Source of the DNA: Aldrovandia affinis
Taxonomy: Eukaryota; Chordata; Actinopteri; Notacanthiformes; Halosauridae
Length of the DNA: 64,000 bases
Direction: 5' to 3'
Assembly (NCBI GenBank): GCA_029706075.1
Contig: JAINUG010000165.1
Span: 844,506 to 908,505 of the forward strand
A model generated the notes under the pieces. The model did no database searches. It was not told where the DNA came from and saw nothing but the letters and a program-made list of their open reading frames with translations. A program made the translations under genes and the position numbers. Positions 49,391-60,540 of the stretch are shown one piece after another (the first letter of the stretch is position 1; each line of letters opens with the position of its first letter).

Positions 49391-50230
49391 ATGCCGAAAA
49401 GTAACCAGGTGAAGGGTGGCGTGACTGCTGCTACAGCACTGGCTTCGCACAGTTACTGTGCTAGCCAAGGAGGTGATGCTAGCGACGATGGCATGGAAAC
49501 CTTATCCTCAAAGGTACGGCGTCCTTTACCTGACACTCCCACCAAGATTCCGGTCCCATTCAAAAAACTAAGAGGTGATGAGGAGGTATCTAATGCCACC
49601 ATACTTGCCGCTGTGAACAACCTCTCTGCTATGCTCCAAGAGCTTAATGTGCAAATGAAGAACAACTCGGTCATGATTGCGGAAATAGCCAAAAGTGTGG
49701 AGTTCAATGCCAAAGAAATAAAAGACTGCAAGTCCAAAACTCTCACTTTGGAAAAAGAGGTTACTAAAATCGGGACAGAGAATGCCAATCTGAGAGAGAG
49801 AGTCCTGGAGCTTGAGCGTTACAAACGCCGCTGGAATCTGAAACTGCGCGGGCTCAAGGAGCAAGATAATGAAAACACGAGGGAGACTGTGTCACAGATC
49901 CTGGTCAAAATCGCTCCACAGTGGACTGACAAGATCGACAGCATCGTTGACTCAGTGCATCGGCTGGGCAAAAAGGAGAATTGCAGACATCGCCATATCG
50001 TCATCCACTTCACCATGAGGCACTTCAGAGATGAGCTCTGGCGTCTGACCAAGGGCTCTGCGGTGTGCAAGGAGCTGAACGTAAGTTTTGTAGAGCACGT
50101 TCTACCGGCTGACAGAGAGGCGAGAGTAGCAGTATGGCCGCAGATCAAGCAAGCCAGAGAAGCAGGTCAGCGAGCGTATTTCAGAGGACCAAATGGCTTC
50201 ATAAATGGAAAAATAATTATGGTCCCCTAA
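49391..50230 (+). CDS. L1-type ORF1 protein (RNA-binding, 279 aa)
   Basis: This is the nucleic-acid chaperone partner of L1 retrotransposition, which packages LINE RNA in the cytoplasm. The first ATG of the frame is at 49391. The protein has a low-complexity N-terminus, a heptad-rich coiled coil at about residues 70-140 (IAEIAKSVEFNAKEIKDC), an RRM-like domain starting RRWNLKLRGLKE, and a C-terminal domain ending RAYFRGPNGFINGKIIMVP. This order matches L1 ORF1p (Transposase_22 family). The frame is fully open, so the protein could still be made. Confidence 0.85.
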   Translation: MPKSNQVKGGVTAATALASHSYCASQGGDASDDGMETLSSKVRRPLPDTPTKIPVPFKKLRGDEEVSNATILAAVNNLSAMLQELNVQMKNNSVMIAEIAKSVEFNAKEIKDCKSKTLTLEKEVTKIGTENANLRERVLELERYKRRWNLKLRGLKEQDNENTRETVSQILVKIAPQWTDKIDSIVDSVHRLGKKENCRHRHIVIHFTMRHFRDELWRLTKGSAVCKELNVSFVEHVLPADREARVAVWPQIKQAREAGQRAYFRGPNGFINGKIIMVP

Positions 50231-50780
50231 TTAGCCTACTTGTTCATCCAAGCTCATAACCCATGTCATTTTATTGACCTAGCCTATTGCTTGGTTCTTT
50301 TGTTTTTCATTTCTAAGAAGGACATTTCAGTTGATTGCCTACAAAGGGACATTGCCTATATGTTCATATTCTAAAGCAGTCTTTTCTTGCATACAGGACA
50401 TTCTTAAGTTGTACGTTTTTCTTTAATGTTCTCAATTAGATCAGATATTTCTTTTTTTTCTTTTAATGCAAGGGGCCTAAGAGACAGTATTAAGCGAAAG
50501 GCAATTTTTCTTTTCTGCAAAAGCAAGAAAGCACATTGTGTTCTGCTACAAGAGACTCATTCTAATGAAACTGACGAAAAGTTCTGGACCAACCAATGGG
50601 GTGATAAGATTTTATTTTGTCATGGAACCACTCGTTCTGCAGGTACTGCAATTCTTTTGAACAACTTCCCTGGGAAAGTAATTACTTCCAAAAAAAGTTT
50701 GGACGGACACTGGATTCTATGTGTTTTATCAATTGAGCACTCCTTTGTTATTTTGGGGAACATTTATGGTTACAATAGTG

Positions 50781-51464
50781 CAGTGTTTCTCAAATAGTGG
50801 GGCGCGCGCGTGTGACCCCGGGAACATGCTTTTTTTGCCGTACTAGAATAAAGTGTAATTGCAGATATGAAGTGCAGTAAACAAACCCTCAAGAGACACC
50901 ATGGAAAAATATTTAACAGGGTTGAAAAGAAAGGCGGAGAGAGACGAAGATAATGAGACAAACAAAAGTCACCCGAAAGCTAAGACGAGGAAATATGACG
51001 AAGCGTATGTAGCGCTTGGCTTCACTGTGACTACGGTGGGAGATGAGGAAAGACCGGTGTGTTTACTGTGTCTTAAAATGTTGGCAGCGGACAGAATGAA
51101 GCCAAATAAATTAAGGCGTCACTTAAAGACATTACACTCCAATCACGCTGATAAGCCGCTTGAGTTTTTTAAGCGGAAACGTGCCGAATATTGCCGACAA
51201 TCATCCCGCTTTGTGAATGCTACTTCAGAAAACCAGCGAGCACTGTTAGCATCATATAAGGTGGCGTACCAAATTGCTCAGTGCAAAAAAACCCACACCA
51301 TAGCATTTCTTTAATGTTAATAAGGATACAATGTTATGCAGAGGTGTACTTATAACAATTTTATAGACAAATGATACTATTTATAGTCGCGGCTGAGAGT
51401 GGGGGGCGCGAAATGTTTCCTTCCTCCTAGGGGGGGCGTAACAGAAAATAATTGAGAAGCACTG
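50781..51464 (+). mobile_element. Small hAT (Charlie-like) transposon inserted in L1 ORF2
   Basis: Ends CAGTGTTTCTCAAA and the inverse of CAGTGCTTCTCAAT. The perfect 8-bp target duplication CAATAGTG is at 50773-50780 and 51465-51472. At 684 bp it is an internally deleted derivative, but it keeps one open frame for the DNA-binding part. Confidence 0.95.
50901..51314 (+). CDS. BED-finger-only hAT transposase fragment (137 aa)
   Basis: The ATG at 50901 starts a Lys-rich N-terminus (LKRKAERDED), then a BED zinc finger at about residues 32-91. It holds the Cys pair CLLC and the His pair in RRHLKTLH, followed by PLEFFKRKRAEYCRQ, as in ZBED5-like transposases. The frame then covers the first residues of the transposase core (ALLASYKVAYQIAQCKKTHT) and stops, because the catalytic domain is deleted. 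It could make a DNA-binding protein without transposase activity. Whether it is expressed is unknown. Contrast the degraded BED finger at 35868. Confidence 0.75.
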   Translation: MEKYLTGLKRKAERDEDNETNKSHPKAKTRKYDEAYVALGFTVTTVGDEERPVCLLCLKMLAADRMKPNKLRRHLKTLHSNHADKPLEFFKRKRAEYCRQSSRFVNATSENQRALLASYKVAYQIAQCKKTHTIAFL

Positions 51465-54400
51465 CAATAGTGTAACCCAGAATAAGAATTTACTTTTTGA
51501 AATCGGTAATATTATTAAGGATCTGAAACTTAGATACCCAACTGATAGTATTGTGTTAGGAGGTGACTTCAATTTGGTGTATGATGAGTGGGTAGACCGC
51601 TCATCCACCAGGTTTCTTAATCATCAATATAATCCGCATCTAGTCAATTTCTGTAGTAGTCACAATCTGATTGACCCGTGGCGCATTATACATCCTAATT
51701 TAAAAGAATTCTCTTGGTTTAAGCCAGATGGTTCAAGTAGATCTAGGATAGATTTTTGGTTAATTTCCGACTATATAAGATAATTGGTTGCCAACTGTTT
51801 TATTTCTACCGCTCCCTTATCTGACCACTGTTTTATTAGTTTAACGCTGAAACCTAGTAATGCTTATAAAAGAAATAAGGGTTATTGGAAGCTTAATGCC
51901 AGTTTATTACATTCTGAGGTCTACTGTCAGGGGGTTAAAGAGATTATTACTGATGTTTCTGCAGACCCCAGCCTTTCCTCTTACATCTCCAAATGGGAAT
52001 TTTTAAAATTTAGAATAAGGAGCTTCTTATTTCCTTCAGTAAACAACTAAAACAATCTTCCATGCTAGAAGAGGCCGAATTAACCTGATTCAGCAGAGAA
52101 ATTAATATCTGTTGCAATAAACCCAGAATTAATGATGCTGACCGCTCTCCTGGCAAAGGAAGCCAATTTTTTTAATTTTTTTACACTACAAACCAAATTG
52201 GATGATATGTACACAAAGAAAGCAAAATTGGGGGCTCCTCAACAATGATTACAAAGATCTCAAAAGCCAAATAATAAGTGACACTCAGTCAGGATTTATG
52301 AGAGGTAGATCTATACATAATAATGTGCGCCTAGTCCTAGACCTGCTTGAGTATAGTGATTATATAAATGATGATGGTTTTATTCTTTTTCTTGATTTTT
52401 ATAAAGCTTTCGACATGGTAGAACATCCTTTTATTTTTAAGGCATTGGAGCTCTGTGGTTTTGGAGAGAATTTCAGGAATGTAATCAAAAGCTTTTATAG
52501 TGACACTAACAGCTCTGTCTCTTTATCAGGTGGTACTTCCCCTTGTTTTATGATTAACAGAGGAATAAAACAAGGCTGCCCAATTTCTCCATCACTCTTC
52601 TTAATTGCAGCTGAAATGCTTTCAATTCTTATCAAAAATTCGGATATTGAGAAATTGAATGTCTTCGAGAACAAAATAGTTGTAAGTCAGCTGGCAGATG
52701 ATACAACTTTGTTTTTGAAAAATATTCAGCAAATTCCAAAGATTATTCCGATAATAGAATTTTTCTCCAGAGCTTCTGGGTTACAGCTAAACATGAAAAA
52801 GTGTGAACTATTAGCTATACATGACTCCCATCTTGTGGAGGCGTATGGTATCCCCATTAAAACTACGGTCAGATACTTAGGTGTGCATGTTACAAAAGAG
52901 ACTAAATTAAGTGAAACTTTGAATATTTGGAACAAATTAGACGACTGCAAATTAAGATTAGACAGATGGTTAAATAGAGATCTTTCTCTTTTTGGTCGCA
53001 TTTATATAACAAAAATGGAGAGTCTGTCAAGGTGCATTTATCCAGCTTACTCTCTTTCCATTTCTAATAAAGCAATAAAGTCTATCAACAAGCTAAATTT
53101 TGACTACATTTGGAAAAGAAAAGCTCATTATTTGAAGAAAGCAACCATGGTAAAAGACTATGATGATGGTGGTCTACAGGCCATTGACTTTGATTGTATA
53201 AATGGAACATTAAAGATCAAGTGGTTAAGATCCTTTCTAGTAAATAGCAACAGTTTTTGGTATTGTGTAACCAGGGAGATTTTTAAAAAGATATTGTGGT
53301 ATTGATTTTCTTTTACGTTGTGACTTTTGTGTTCCTAAATTACCTGTTAAACTATCCTCATTCCATTCACAAGTATTGCTGTATTGGTTACTTCTGTACA
53401 AACACAACTTCACACCACACTGTGTTCCCATTTGGAATTGCAGATTCATTCTCTTTAGAAATAGGTCTTTATTTTTCAATGACTGGATGGAGAAAAATAT
53501 TTGGTCTATTACCCATTTATTAGATGAATCTGGCAACATCTTACCTTTTGAGGATTTCTGTATAAAATTTAATTTCCAATGCAACCGTAAGCAATATGAT
53601 AAGGTTTTAAAAAGCATTCCAACTTATTTTATTCTGTTGACCAAAAACACACTACCTTATATGGTTGTCCCCCCTCATCCCTCTTTACTGATAATTAATG
53701 GACATGATTTCTCTGGAAGGGCTTTGACAAATAAAGTGATCCGTGGTCTCTTTACAAATATTTCATATCCTATGCAATTCAGCAGGAACTCAGCTTCTCA
53801 TTTTTTTTCTCAGACTACTTTAAAAAAATTACGCATTAACTTCCTAAGCTTACCTTTACCTCCAAAAACAAAAGAGATTCACTTCAAAGTTTTTAATGAT
53901 ATATATCCTTCAGGAGAACTCCTTAGACAAAGGTTCAATTTTGATCACAATAGCTGTATTTTCTGTGATGAAGAAATAGAAACTACGGATCACTTATTCT
54001 TATTTTGTCTTTATAGCAATACTTTCTGGTATGATATGTATGATTGGCTAGAATCAAAAATCTTTTCTCTCTCTCATTTTACCAGGAATGATATTACATT
54101 TGGAATCATATTGGAGGATAAGAAAACAGAATTTTTGTTGAATACCTTATTTATTTTAGGTAAATTCTTTATTCACAAATGTAAATGCATTAAGACACAA
54201 CCCTTATTGGTGGTTTTCATGAAAGAACTAGCTCTTTATTATAAATCACTGAAGTATATGAAAAGGAATGCAGCGATAAAGCTTCTAAGTATTTTTGATG
54301 CCTTGGATTTGTTGGAAGGAACCCCTATATATATTTTTTTTTTTTTTTTTTTGGTTATAATTTTGTTTATACTGTGCTCCGTTTCCTAAAGAAATCTGTT

Positions 54401-54507
54401 GTTGATGGTATCTGTTTATTGCCATATGTTGTAATTTTCAATTTTGTTAATAAAAATATAAAAAAATAAAAAATAAAAATAAATAAAAAACTAAACGTTC
54501 CTACCAA

Positions 54508-55113
54508 AACATTGGTCCGACACTCATGTCCTTCCCCCACTCCTGACTGATCCAAACAACAGTTCCGCACGGAAAATCACAGGGAACTATTGTGTAATGA
54601 ATGCGCTAATCGTCCAGTAATGCGATTGCCAGTGGGGCAAACTACTGAGAAAAACTGCTTGGTTGTTACCCACGTAGACCATCCCGATGTAAAGTGAAAC
54701 CGTCCTTTAATTACTACCATCCAGGCCTTTGTGTCCCCATTTAATTTCACTATTAAATTGAATTAGTCACTCAGGATTGCCCAATACAATATATTATTAC
54801 ATTGGAATTCCATTATTCCATTTCGTATTTTAGAAGCCATTATGTTAATGGATTGAATATGGTCAAAAGTCAAGTCACCACATTTCTCGTCAGTGTTAGA
54901 TCCCCAGTTTTTTGTAATCGGGTTGAAATAATAAACTATTAGCTTGCTAAGGTTTTTACTTTTAAAGTTTTTTTATGAATGCATTCAAATATAAACAATA
55001 TCAGTTTATGTAGTCTATGTGTTAACATGTATGAAAACAAGTGTGCTCCCAATTGTATGATGCACAATGACAACAGCCAATGAGTGTGATAAATGTGTGA
55101 TAAATGTGTGAAA
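54508..55113. other. No recognisable feature
   Basis: AT-rich sequence between L1 and the copia fragment. No frame or repeat was identified. Confidence 0.5.
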
Positions 55114-55523
55114 ATGTCACAGAAGAGGTATGTGGAGAAAATGCTAGAAAGGTTTGACATGCAAGATTGTAAACCCAGAGCGACACCTTGTGAACAAAAA
55201 CTGAACTACACTGATGATGCAGAAGTGATAAGTGATCCCAGAAAATATAGCAAGATAGTGGGCAGCCTAATCTATCTGACTACATGTACAAGACCCGATT
55301 TAAGTTTTGTAGTGAATAAACTATCACAGTACTTTACTGAGCCAATGGAAGAGCAATGGGTTACTGTAAAACATGTACTGACATATCTGAAAGGTACAAC
55401 TAACAAAGGGTTGTGTTACAGGAAATGTGACAATGAGAAACTGTGGCTGTGAGCGTACAGTGATGCAGATTGGGCGGCTGATGTAACCGACAGATGCAGT
55501 ATAACCGGTTATTGTGTAAGCAC
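55114..55523 (+). pseudogene. Ty1/copia reverse transcriptase-RNase H fragment
   Basis: The frame has SQKRYVEKMLERFDM, VGSLIYLTTCTRPDLSFVVN, LSQYFTEP and LTYLKGT, the conserved end of the copia RT domain. After a TGA at 55450-55452 the RNase H motif AYSDADWAAD continues to ITGYCVS. No LTRs, integrase or gag are nearby. It is a short dead fragment. Confidence 0.88.
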
Positions 55524-55695
55524 TTTTCTTTCCCAGTGTTACAGGTATGATACGCAGACGCCTGCAATTATGTCTATTGCTGTATTACTGCACTGATCTT
55601 GTGCGCTAACTATGATTGTTCTTACCTTGCATTAATGCACATCTTGTAAGTCGCTCTGGATAAGAGCGTCTGCTAAATGCTTAAAATGTCAAATG
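55524..55695 (+). mobile_element. L2-like LINE 3' tail
   Basis: It matches 3300-3460 (CAGTGTTACAGGTATGATAC, then TAAGTCGCTCTGGATAAGAG) and abuts the copia fragment. Confidence 0.7.
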
Positions 55696-57897
55696 TAAAA
55701 ATATTGTGCTTGACATGTTATCTGTGGGCAGGCGCGCATGTCTCAATAAAGGTTCAGTTTTGTTTCAGTTGAAAGCAGAACTGATGCCTCACCGTGTGAG
55801 TTTATCCCTCCGTAAAGGTCACTTCATTCTTTGGTCTAGCACTGGGTATACACGCCAGAATCGCTGAACAATTCAACTCTGCCAACACTGTCAAAAAATT
55901 AATGCGTTTCAGAAATGCGATTTAAAAGTCAGGTCCTGGTAATTGGACACTTCCATTCAAATTGACGATGTTTCTTTACATTCATTTTAATACGTTATGG
56001 ATTCCACCGTGAAATCGATGGGGAAATTGGAACACTTAACCCACCGTAGACAAAAATAGGTAAATACCGTATATATATCTATGGGAAATACAATGTTAAG
56101 TGCAATTACAGGACCTTCCTCGTTTCAGGTTCCCTCTCATGGCAAATCGATGACACTAATAAAAGCCGCAATGTTGCGATAGCTCAGCGGTTCCCAAACT
56201 CTCGTCTGCGACCACCAGCTGTATTTGTTAAATTCCACCACCAGCACACCACATTCAACTAATCAACGCTCGTTAAGCCTAGCTAACTAGTTGGATCAGG
56301 GGTGGCTGGTGGAGGAGTTTAACAAACACATGGATCGACCGAGACTCCCTGAGGAGAGGAATACACATCTACACTGTCCTCTACACATCTACACAATCTA
56401 TTAATAAAGTGGCTACTCGTGTGGTCATTTTTGCATTACTACTGGACTCTGTCTCTTTCTCCCGCAGGCTCGCTACATAATACATCAAAGAGGAGCTCTC
56501 AAGCGTTTTTGAGCATTTTGTGACGAAGGAAAGCTCGCGTCCCATTGGATGAATGGCTTCGAAAAAAACGAGATTCCTCCCGGAAGTTCAGTTTCAGTTC
56601 AGACTTCAGTTTCCGCGTTCCCAGTGTATTACATTACAGGCATTTGGCAGACGCTCTTATCCAGAGCGACGTACAACAAAGTATTGTTATGAATAAATTC
56701 TAGGGGAAGAGGATTGCATCAAGATGCCAGGAAAATCATTGGACAATTAAACTTAGGGAGACACATAATCTGAGCGAATACGGGTATGTGTTTTTAACAT
56801 TTATTTATTACCAATAAGGGGTAGATAGTTTTCTTTCGCACTAGTTAGACACTCCGGTAACGTATGTCTCCCCGACAGTGCCTGATGTACAAATCCAGGC
56901 CAAGTTTGCCGGGGCGATGTTGTGTTTAGTTCAGTTTTAGCGTCTGCCAGACGTCAGCAAATGCGGTTTGGTCTTCATAACTCTAGTGCCGCTCTTCCAC
57001 ATGTTGTCCAGTTGTAGTTTAGATAAATACATAATTCTGCTTGGTTGACAATGGTGCTTTGTTTTTGCATATCTGCAGGCAAAGTGTATATGCACAGAAT
57101 ATCAGAATTGATTCGTCACAGTTATAAATCACTACGCACACTGCAAAAGCGAACGTCACTGAGTTATATTTCCTTTTCTGTTTCCTACAATTTAGTCTGT
57201 TTGGAAGCAGACGTTTGGTTTGATACTCGGAACAATTCCGGAAACATTGTTGACAGAACTCAGTGTGTAAAATAACATTAGATTGTGTTTGTTCATGTAT
57301 CTTGTAGGGGTGTAACGGTACACAAAAATCGAGGGTTCGGTACGTACTTTGGTTTGACGTCACGGTTCGGTACGTTTTCGGTACGGGGGGGCAAAACATA
57401 AACAGTTTGTAAACAGTGGCTAACTGGACATAATTTACTCAACAAAGTAACTAAAAGAAAAAAAGAAAACAGACGTTTTATATCGCTACCCTTGCATGGT
57501 TTGCTAGCTCCTATCGTAAAGACTGTTATGGAAACAAATAAGTGAGACTACATATTGTATAATTATCCATCAGTGTCATGTGAGCTTTCATATGATAGCT
57601 CACACGACTTTGATGGATAATTATGCTAAACTCAGGCTCATGCTAAACTATTTTAATCATTAACTTGAAGTAATTTATGAATTTCTTTGTTTCTTTGAAT
57701 AAAGCCCAATTTGCCCATTGAAATCTGAAAAAAGTGGCCAGTTACCACTGACATCTACCATGGGAAGTGATGTTATATCAGTTAATGCAGGTTTATAGCA
57801 CTGATGCATGTGTGTACCAACACGCTTTTCTCCTCTGATGCAGTAGGACCAGTAGGACCAGTTTGATTGAGGCTACCCCCCGTTCCTGCCCCCGCAG
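55696..57897 (+). other. Unit D upstream region
   Basis: It is homologous to 62230-64000 (unit E) over nearly its whole length, and in its second half to units A-C. It includes the conserved ETS-box module, a 54-bp SINE/LINE-tail insertion at about 56628-56681 that is absent in E, and the left half of the old hAT MITE from 57305. It ends at the acceptor CCCCCGCAG (57889-57897). No other gene was seen. Confidence 0.7.
56565..56783 (+). promoter_or_regulatory. Conserved upstream module of unit D: candidate promoter and exon 1
   Basis: ETS-like CCGGAAGT at 56580-56587, the conserved block, and a GTATGT donor at 56784. The inferred intron to the coding exon is about 1.1 kb. A LINE-tail insert of 54 bases separates the box from the conserved block. 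The function is inferred. Confidence 0.4.
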
Positions 57898-59848
57898 GAG
57901 TCTGTCTGAGACAACACTACCAGAGCTCACTGAGCAGCACAGGATCAGACAAAAAGAAGAGGAACTCAGTGGACTGGAGTTTGTCCACATGGCAGAGTCA
58001 GAGACCGAGTGTGCTGCACCAGGACTCCACACACTGGAGCCAGAGTATGTTACAGCACACAGCGGGGTCAGTGATCTACACCACACACACACGTCACTGA
58101 TAAAAACAGAAACTGATCTGGGCTTCACCCACACTGGGGATCTTATTAAGACAGAGAGCTTCGACAGCACAGAGCTGGGATATGTACCCCACCTCCATCC
58201 TGACCAGATCAAAACAGAGACTGATGATGGAGGCTACCTTAAGACTGAACAGGACAGCGACTTGCAGGATATTAAACGTGTCATGATAAAATCTGATCAA
58301 ATGAAGTGTGAATCCAGTGAAAGTTTAGTGAGTGATCTCATGAATATCAATGAGCAATCTAATTTAAAAGACCAAGAGATAATTCGTACAGGTGAAAAGC
58401 TTTTCAAATGCACACAGTGTGGGAAGTGTTTCAAACAAGCAGGTACTTTAAAGTACCACCTGAGAATTCATACAGGTGAAAAGCCCTACAAATGTACTGA
58501 GTGTGGGAAGTGTTTTATTCGGAATTCTTATTTAAATTACCACTTGAAAATTCATACAGGTGAAAAACCTTACCAATGTACACAGTGTGGGAAGTGTTTT
58601 AATCGGAAGTCTCATTTAAATAACCACTTGAACGTTCATACAGGTGAAAAACCTTACACATGTACTCAGTGTGGAAAGTGTTTTAAACAAGCAGGTCCTT
58701 TAAAGTACCACCTGAGAATTCATACAGGTGAAAAGCCCTACAAATGCACACAGTGTGGAAAGTGTTTCAACCATGCAGGTCATTTAAAGTGCCACCTGAG
58801 GATTCATACAGGTGAAAAGCCCTACAAATGTACTGAGTGTGGGAAGTGTTTTAGCCAAGACAGTAATTTAAGGCACCACCTGAGAAGCCATACAGCTGAT
58901 AAGCTCTACAAATGTACTGAGTGTGGGAAGTGTTTTAAACATGCAGGTGTTTTAAATGACCACCTGAGCAGGCATACAGCTGAAAATCCCTACAGATGTA
59001 CTGAGTGTGGGAAGTGTTTTAATCGGAAGTCTCATTTAAATAACCACTTGAAAATTCATAGAGGTGAAAAGCCTTACAAATGTACTGAGTGTGGGAAGTG
59101 TTTTAGCCAAACAGGTCCTTTAAAATACCACCTGAGAAGTCATACAGGTGAAAAGCCCTATAAATGTACTGAGTGTGGAAAGTGTTTTAACCATGCAGGT
59201 ACTTTAAAGTACCACCTGAAAATTCATACAGGGGAAAAGCCTTACAAATGTACTCAGTGTGGGAAGTGTTTTAACTGCACAGCCAGTTTAAGGAAACACC
59301 AAGTGATTCATACAGGTGAAAAGCCCTACAAATGCACACAGTGTGGGAAGTGTTTTAACCATGCAGGTGCTTTAAAGTGCCACCTGAGAATTCATACAGG
59401 TGAAAAACCCTTCAAATGTACGCATTGTGGTAAGTGTTTTAACCAATCAGGTACTTTAAAGTACCACCTGAGAATTCATACAGATGAAAAGCCCTACAAA
59501 TGTACTCAGTGTGGAAAGTGTTTCAACCAAGCAAGTAGTTTAAAGTGCCACCTGAGAATTCATACAGGTGAAAAGCCCTACAAATGTACTGTGTGTGGGA
59601 AGTGTTTTATTTGGAATTCTTATTTAAATTACCATTTGAAAAATCATACAGGTGACAAACCTTACCAATGTACACAGTGTGGGAAGTGTTTTAAGCAGAA
59701 GTCTCATTTAAATGACCATTTGAAAATTCATACAGGTGAAAAACCTTACCAATGTACACAGTGTGGGAAGTGTTTTAATCGGAAGTCTCATTTAAATGAC
59801 CACTTGAAAGTTCATACAGGTGAAAAACCTTACATATGTACTCAGTGA
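57898..59848 (+). CDS. C2H2 zinc-finger gene, unit D (17 fingers, prematurely ended)
   Basis: It encodes a multi-C2H2 zinc-finger protein with the same layout as unit B and is expected in the nucleus. The ATG at 57989 gives 619 residues. The N-terminus carries the same four psi-K-x-E motifs. Seventeen fingers follow with mostly TGEKP linkers; linker variants are TADKL, TAENP, RGEKP, TDEKP and TGDKP. The stop TGA at 59846-59848 replaces the first Cys codon (TGT) of an eighteenth finger, and the old frame stays open to a TGA at 59930-59932. The exon lacks about 46 bases at its start compared with B, so its splice phase differs. This supports translation starting at the internal ATG. All 17 fingers keep their Cys2His2 residues. 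This is the most complete gene of the cluster. Confidence 0.93.
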
Positions 59849-60540
59849 GGGAAGTATTTTAGCCAAGCAGGTACTTTAAAGTACCACCTGAGAATTCATA
59901 CAGATGAAAAGCCCTACAAATGTATGAGGTGAAGGAAGTGTTTTAATTAAGATTCAGTTCAAGCGGGCAGTGGAGAATTCATTCAGGTTTATTCAGGCAC
60001 AGGCAGACTCCTTAAAGAATCTTAATTTTGTTGCTTCATTTCTTGACAGAAATATGTATTGAATTGTCTTAAATGATATATATTTGGCAGTATTAAAAAT
60101 GGTGAACACGGGCAGTACAGTTTGAACAAGGATTGTCACATCAACTGCAGTCTAGAGATCCCCTGCCATTGGTGAAGCCATCATTCAATTACTGCACAAT
60201 AACTTCACCACATGATATCATTTTGTGAATTGTGTTTTTTTTTTAAAAGTTTTTTTTATGCAAGAGGTAAAAAAAAATAAAACCATTTTGACATGCATGG
60301 TTAAGAACACAACATTCAAACTAATAGTTTGTGTTATTACAAATACTGACTAGTTATTCAGTAAAAACAAATTAAATATCAGCGTTAAATTTGTGATAGA
60401 CGGATAAGAATAACCTCTATTTTACTCATTACTCCATACAAATAGAAAACATATTTCAGAACTTTAAGTAAATAATAACCTTTATATAAAAGTCATAAAA
60501 ATAATTAAAAATATATTTTCTACATGTAATTAATGACATT
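59849..60540 (+). other. Unit D 3' flank with an inverted block
   Basis: The first part (to about 60230) aligns directly with the unit C 3' flank. About 60300-60530 aligns with 28560-28790 of unit C in the opposite orientation, so a local inversion has occurred. No gene was seen. Confidence 0.6.

Larger units (their letters stand above)
50426..54389 (+). pseudogene. L1-type ORF2 (endonuclease-reverse transcriptase), disrupted
   Basis: The ATG at 50426 opens an AP-endonuclease domain (FFSFNARGLRD, LLQETHSN) that is interrupted by a hAT insertion at 50781 and resumes at 51473 (GGDFNLVYDEW, SRSRIDFWLIS). An in-frame TAA lies at 51781. The next part (51784-52050) has the SDHCFISL motif. About 52050-52230 is deleted or scrambled and removes the start of the RT domain. 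The RT continues at 52202-53305 with DTQSGFMRGRSIHNN, DFYKAFDMVEH, the IKQGCPISPSLF block and LADDTTLF as the catalytic motif. After a frameshift the C-terminal part (53376-54389) includes a Cys/His knuckle CIFCDEEIETTDHLFLFC. It is inactive. Confidence 0.88.
49069..54489 (+). mobile_element. Full-length L1-clade LINE with 18-bp target duplication
   Basis: The target duplication ACTAAACGTTCCTACCAA lies at about 49051-49068 (last base differs) and 54490-54507. The 5' UTR (49069-49390) has a YY1-like AAAATGGCG at 49230-49238. ORF1 and ORF2 follow, then an A-rich tail with AATAAA. A small hAT transposon is inserted in ORF2 at 50781-51464. ORF1 is intact but ORF2 is not. Confidence 0.92.
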
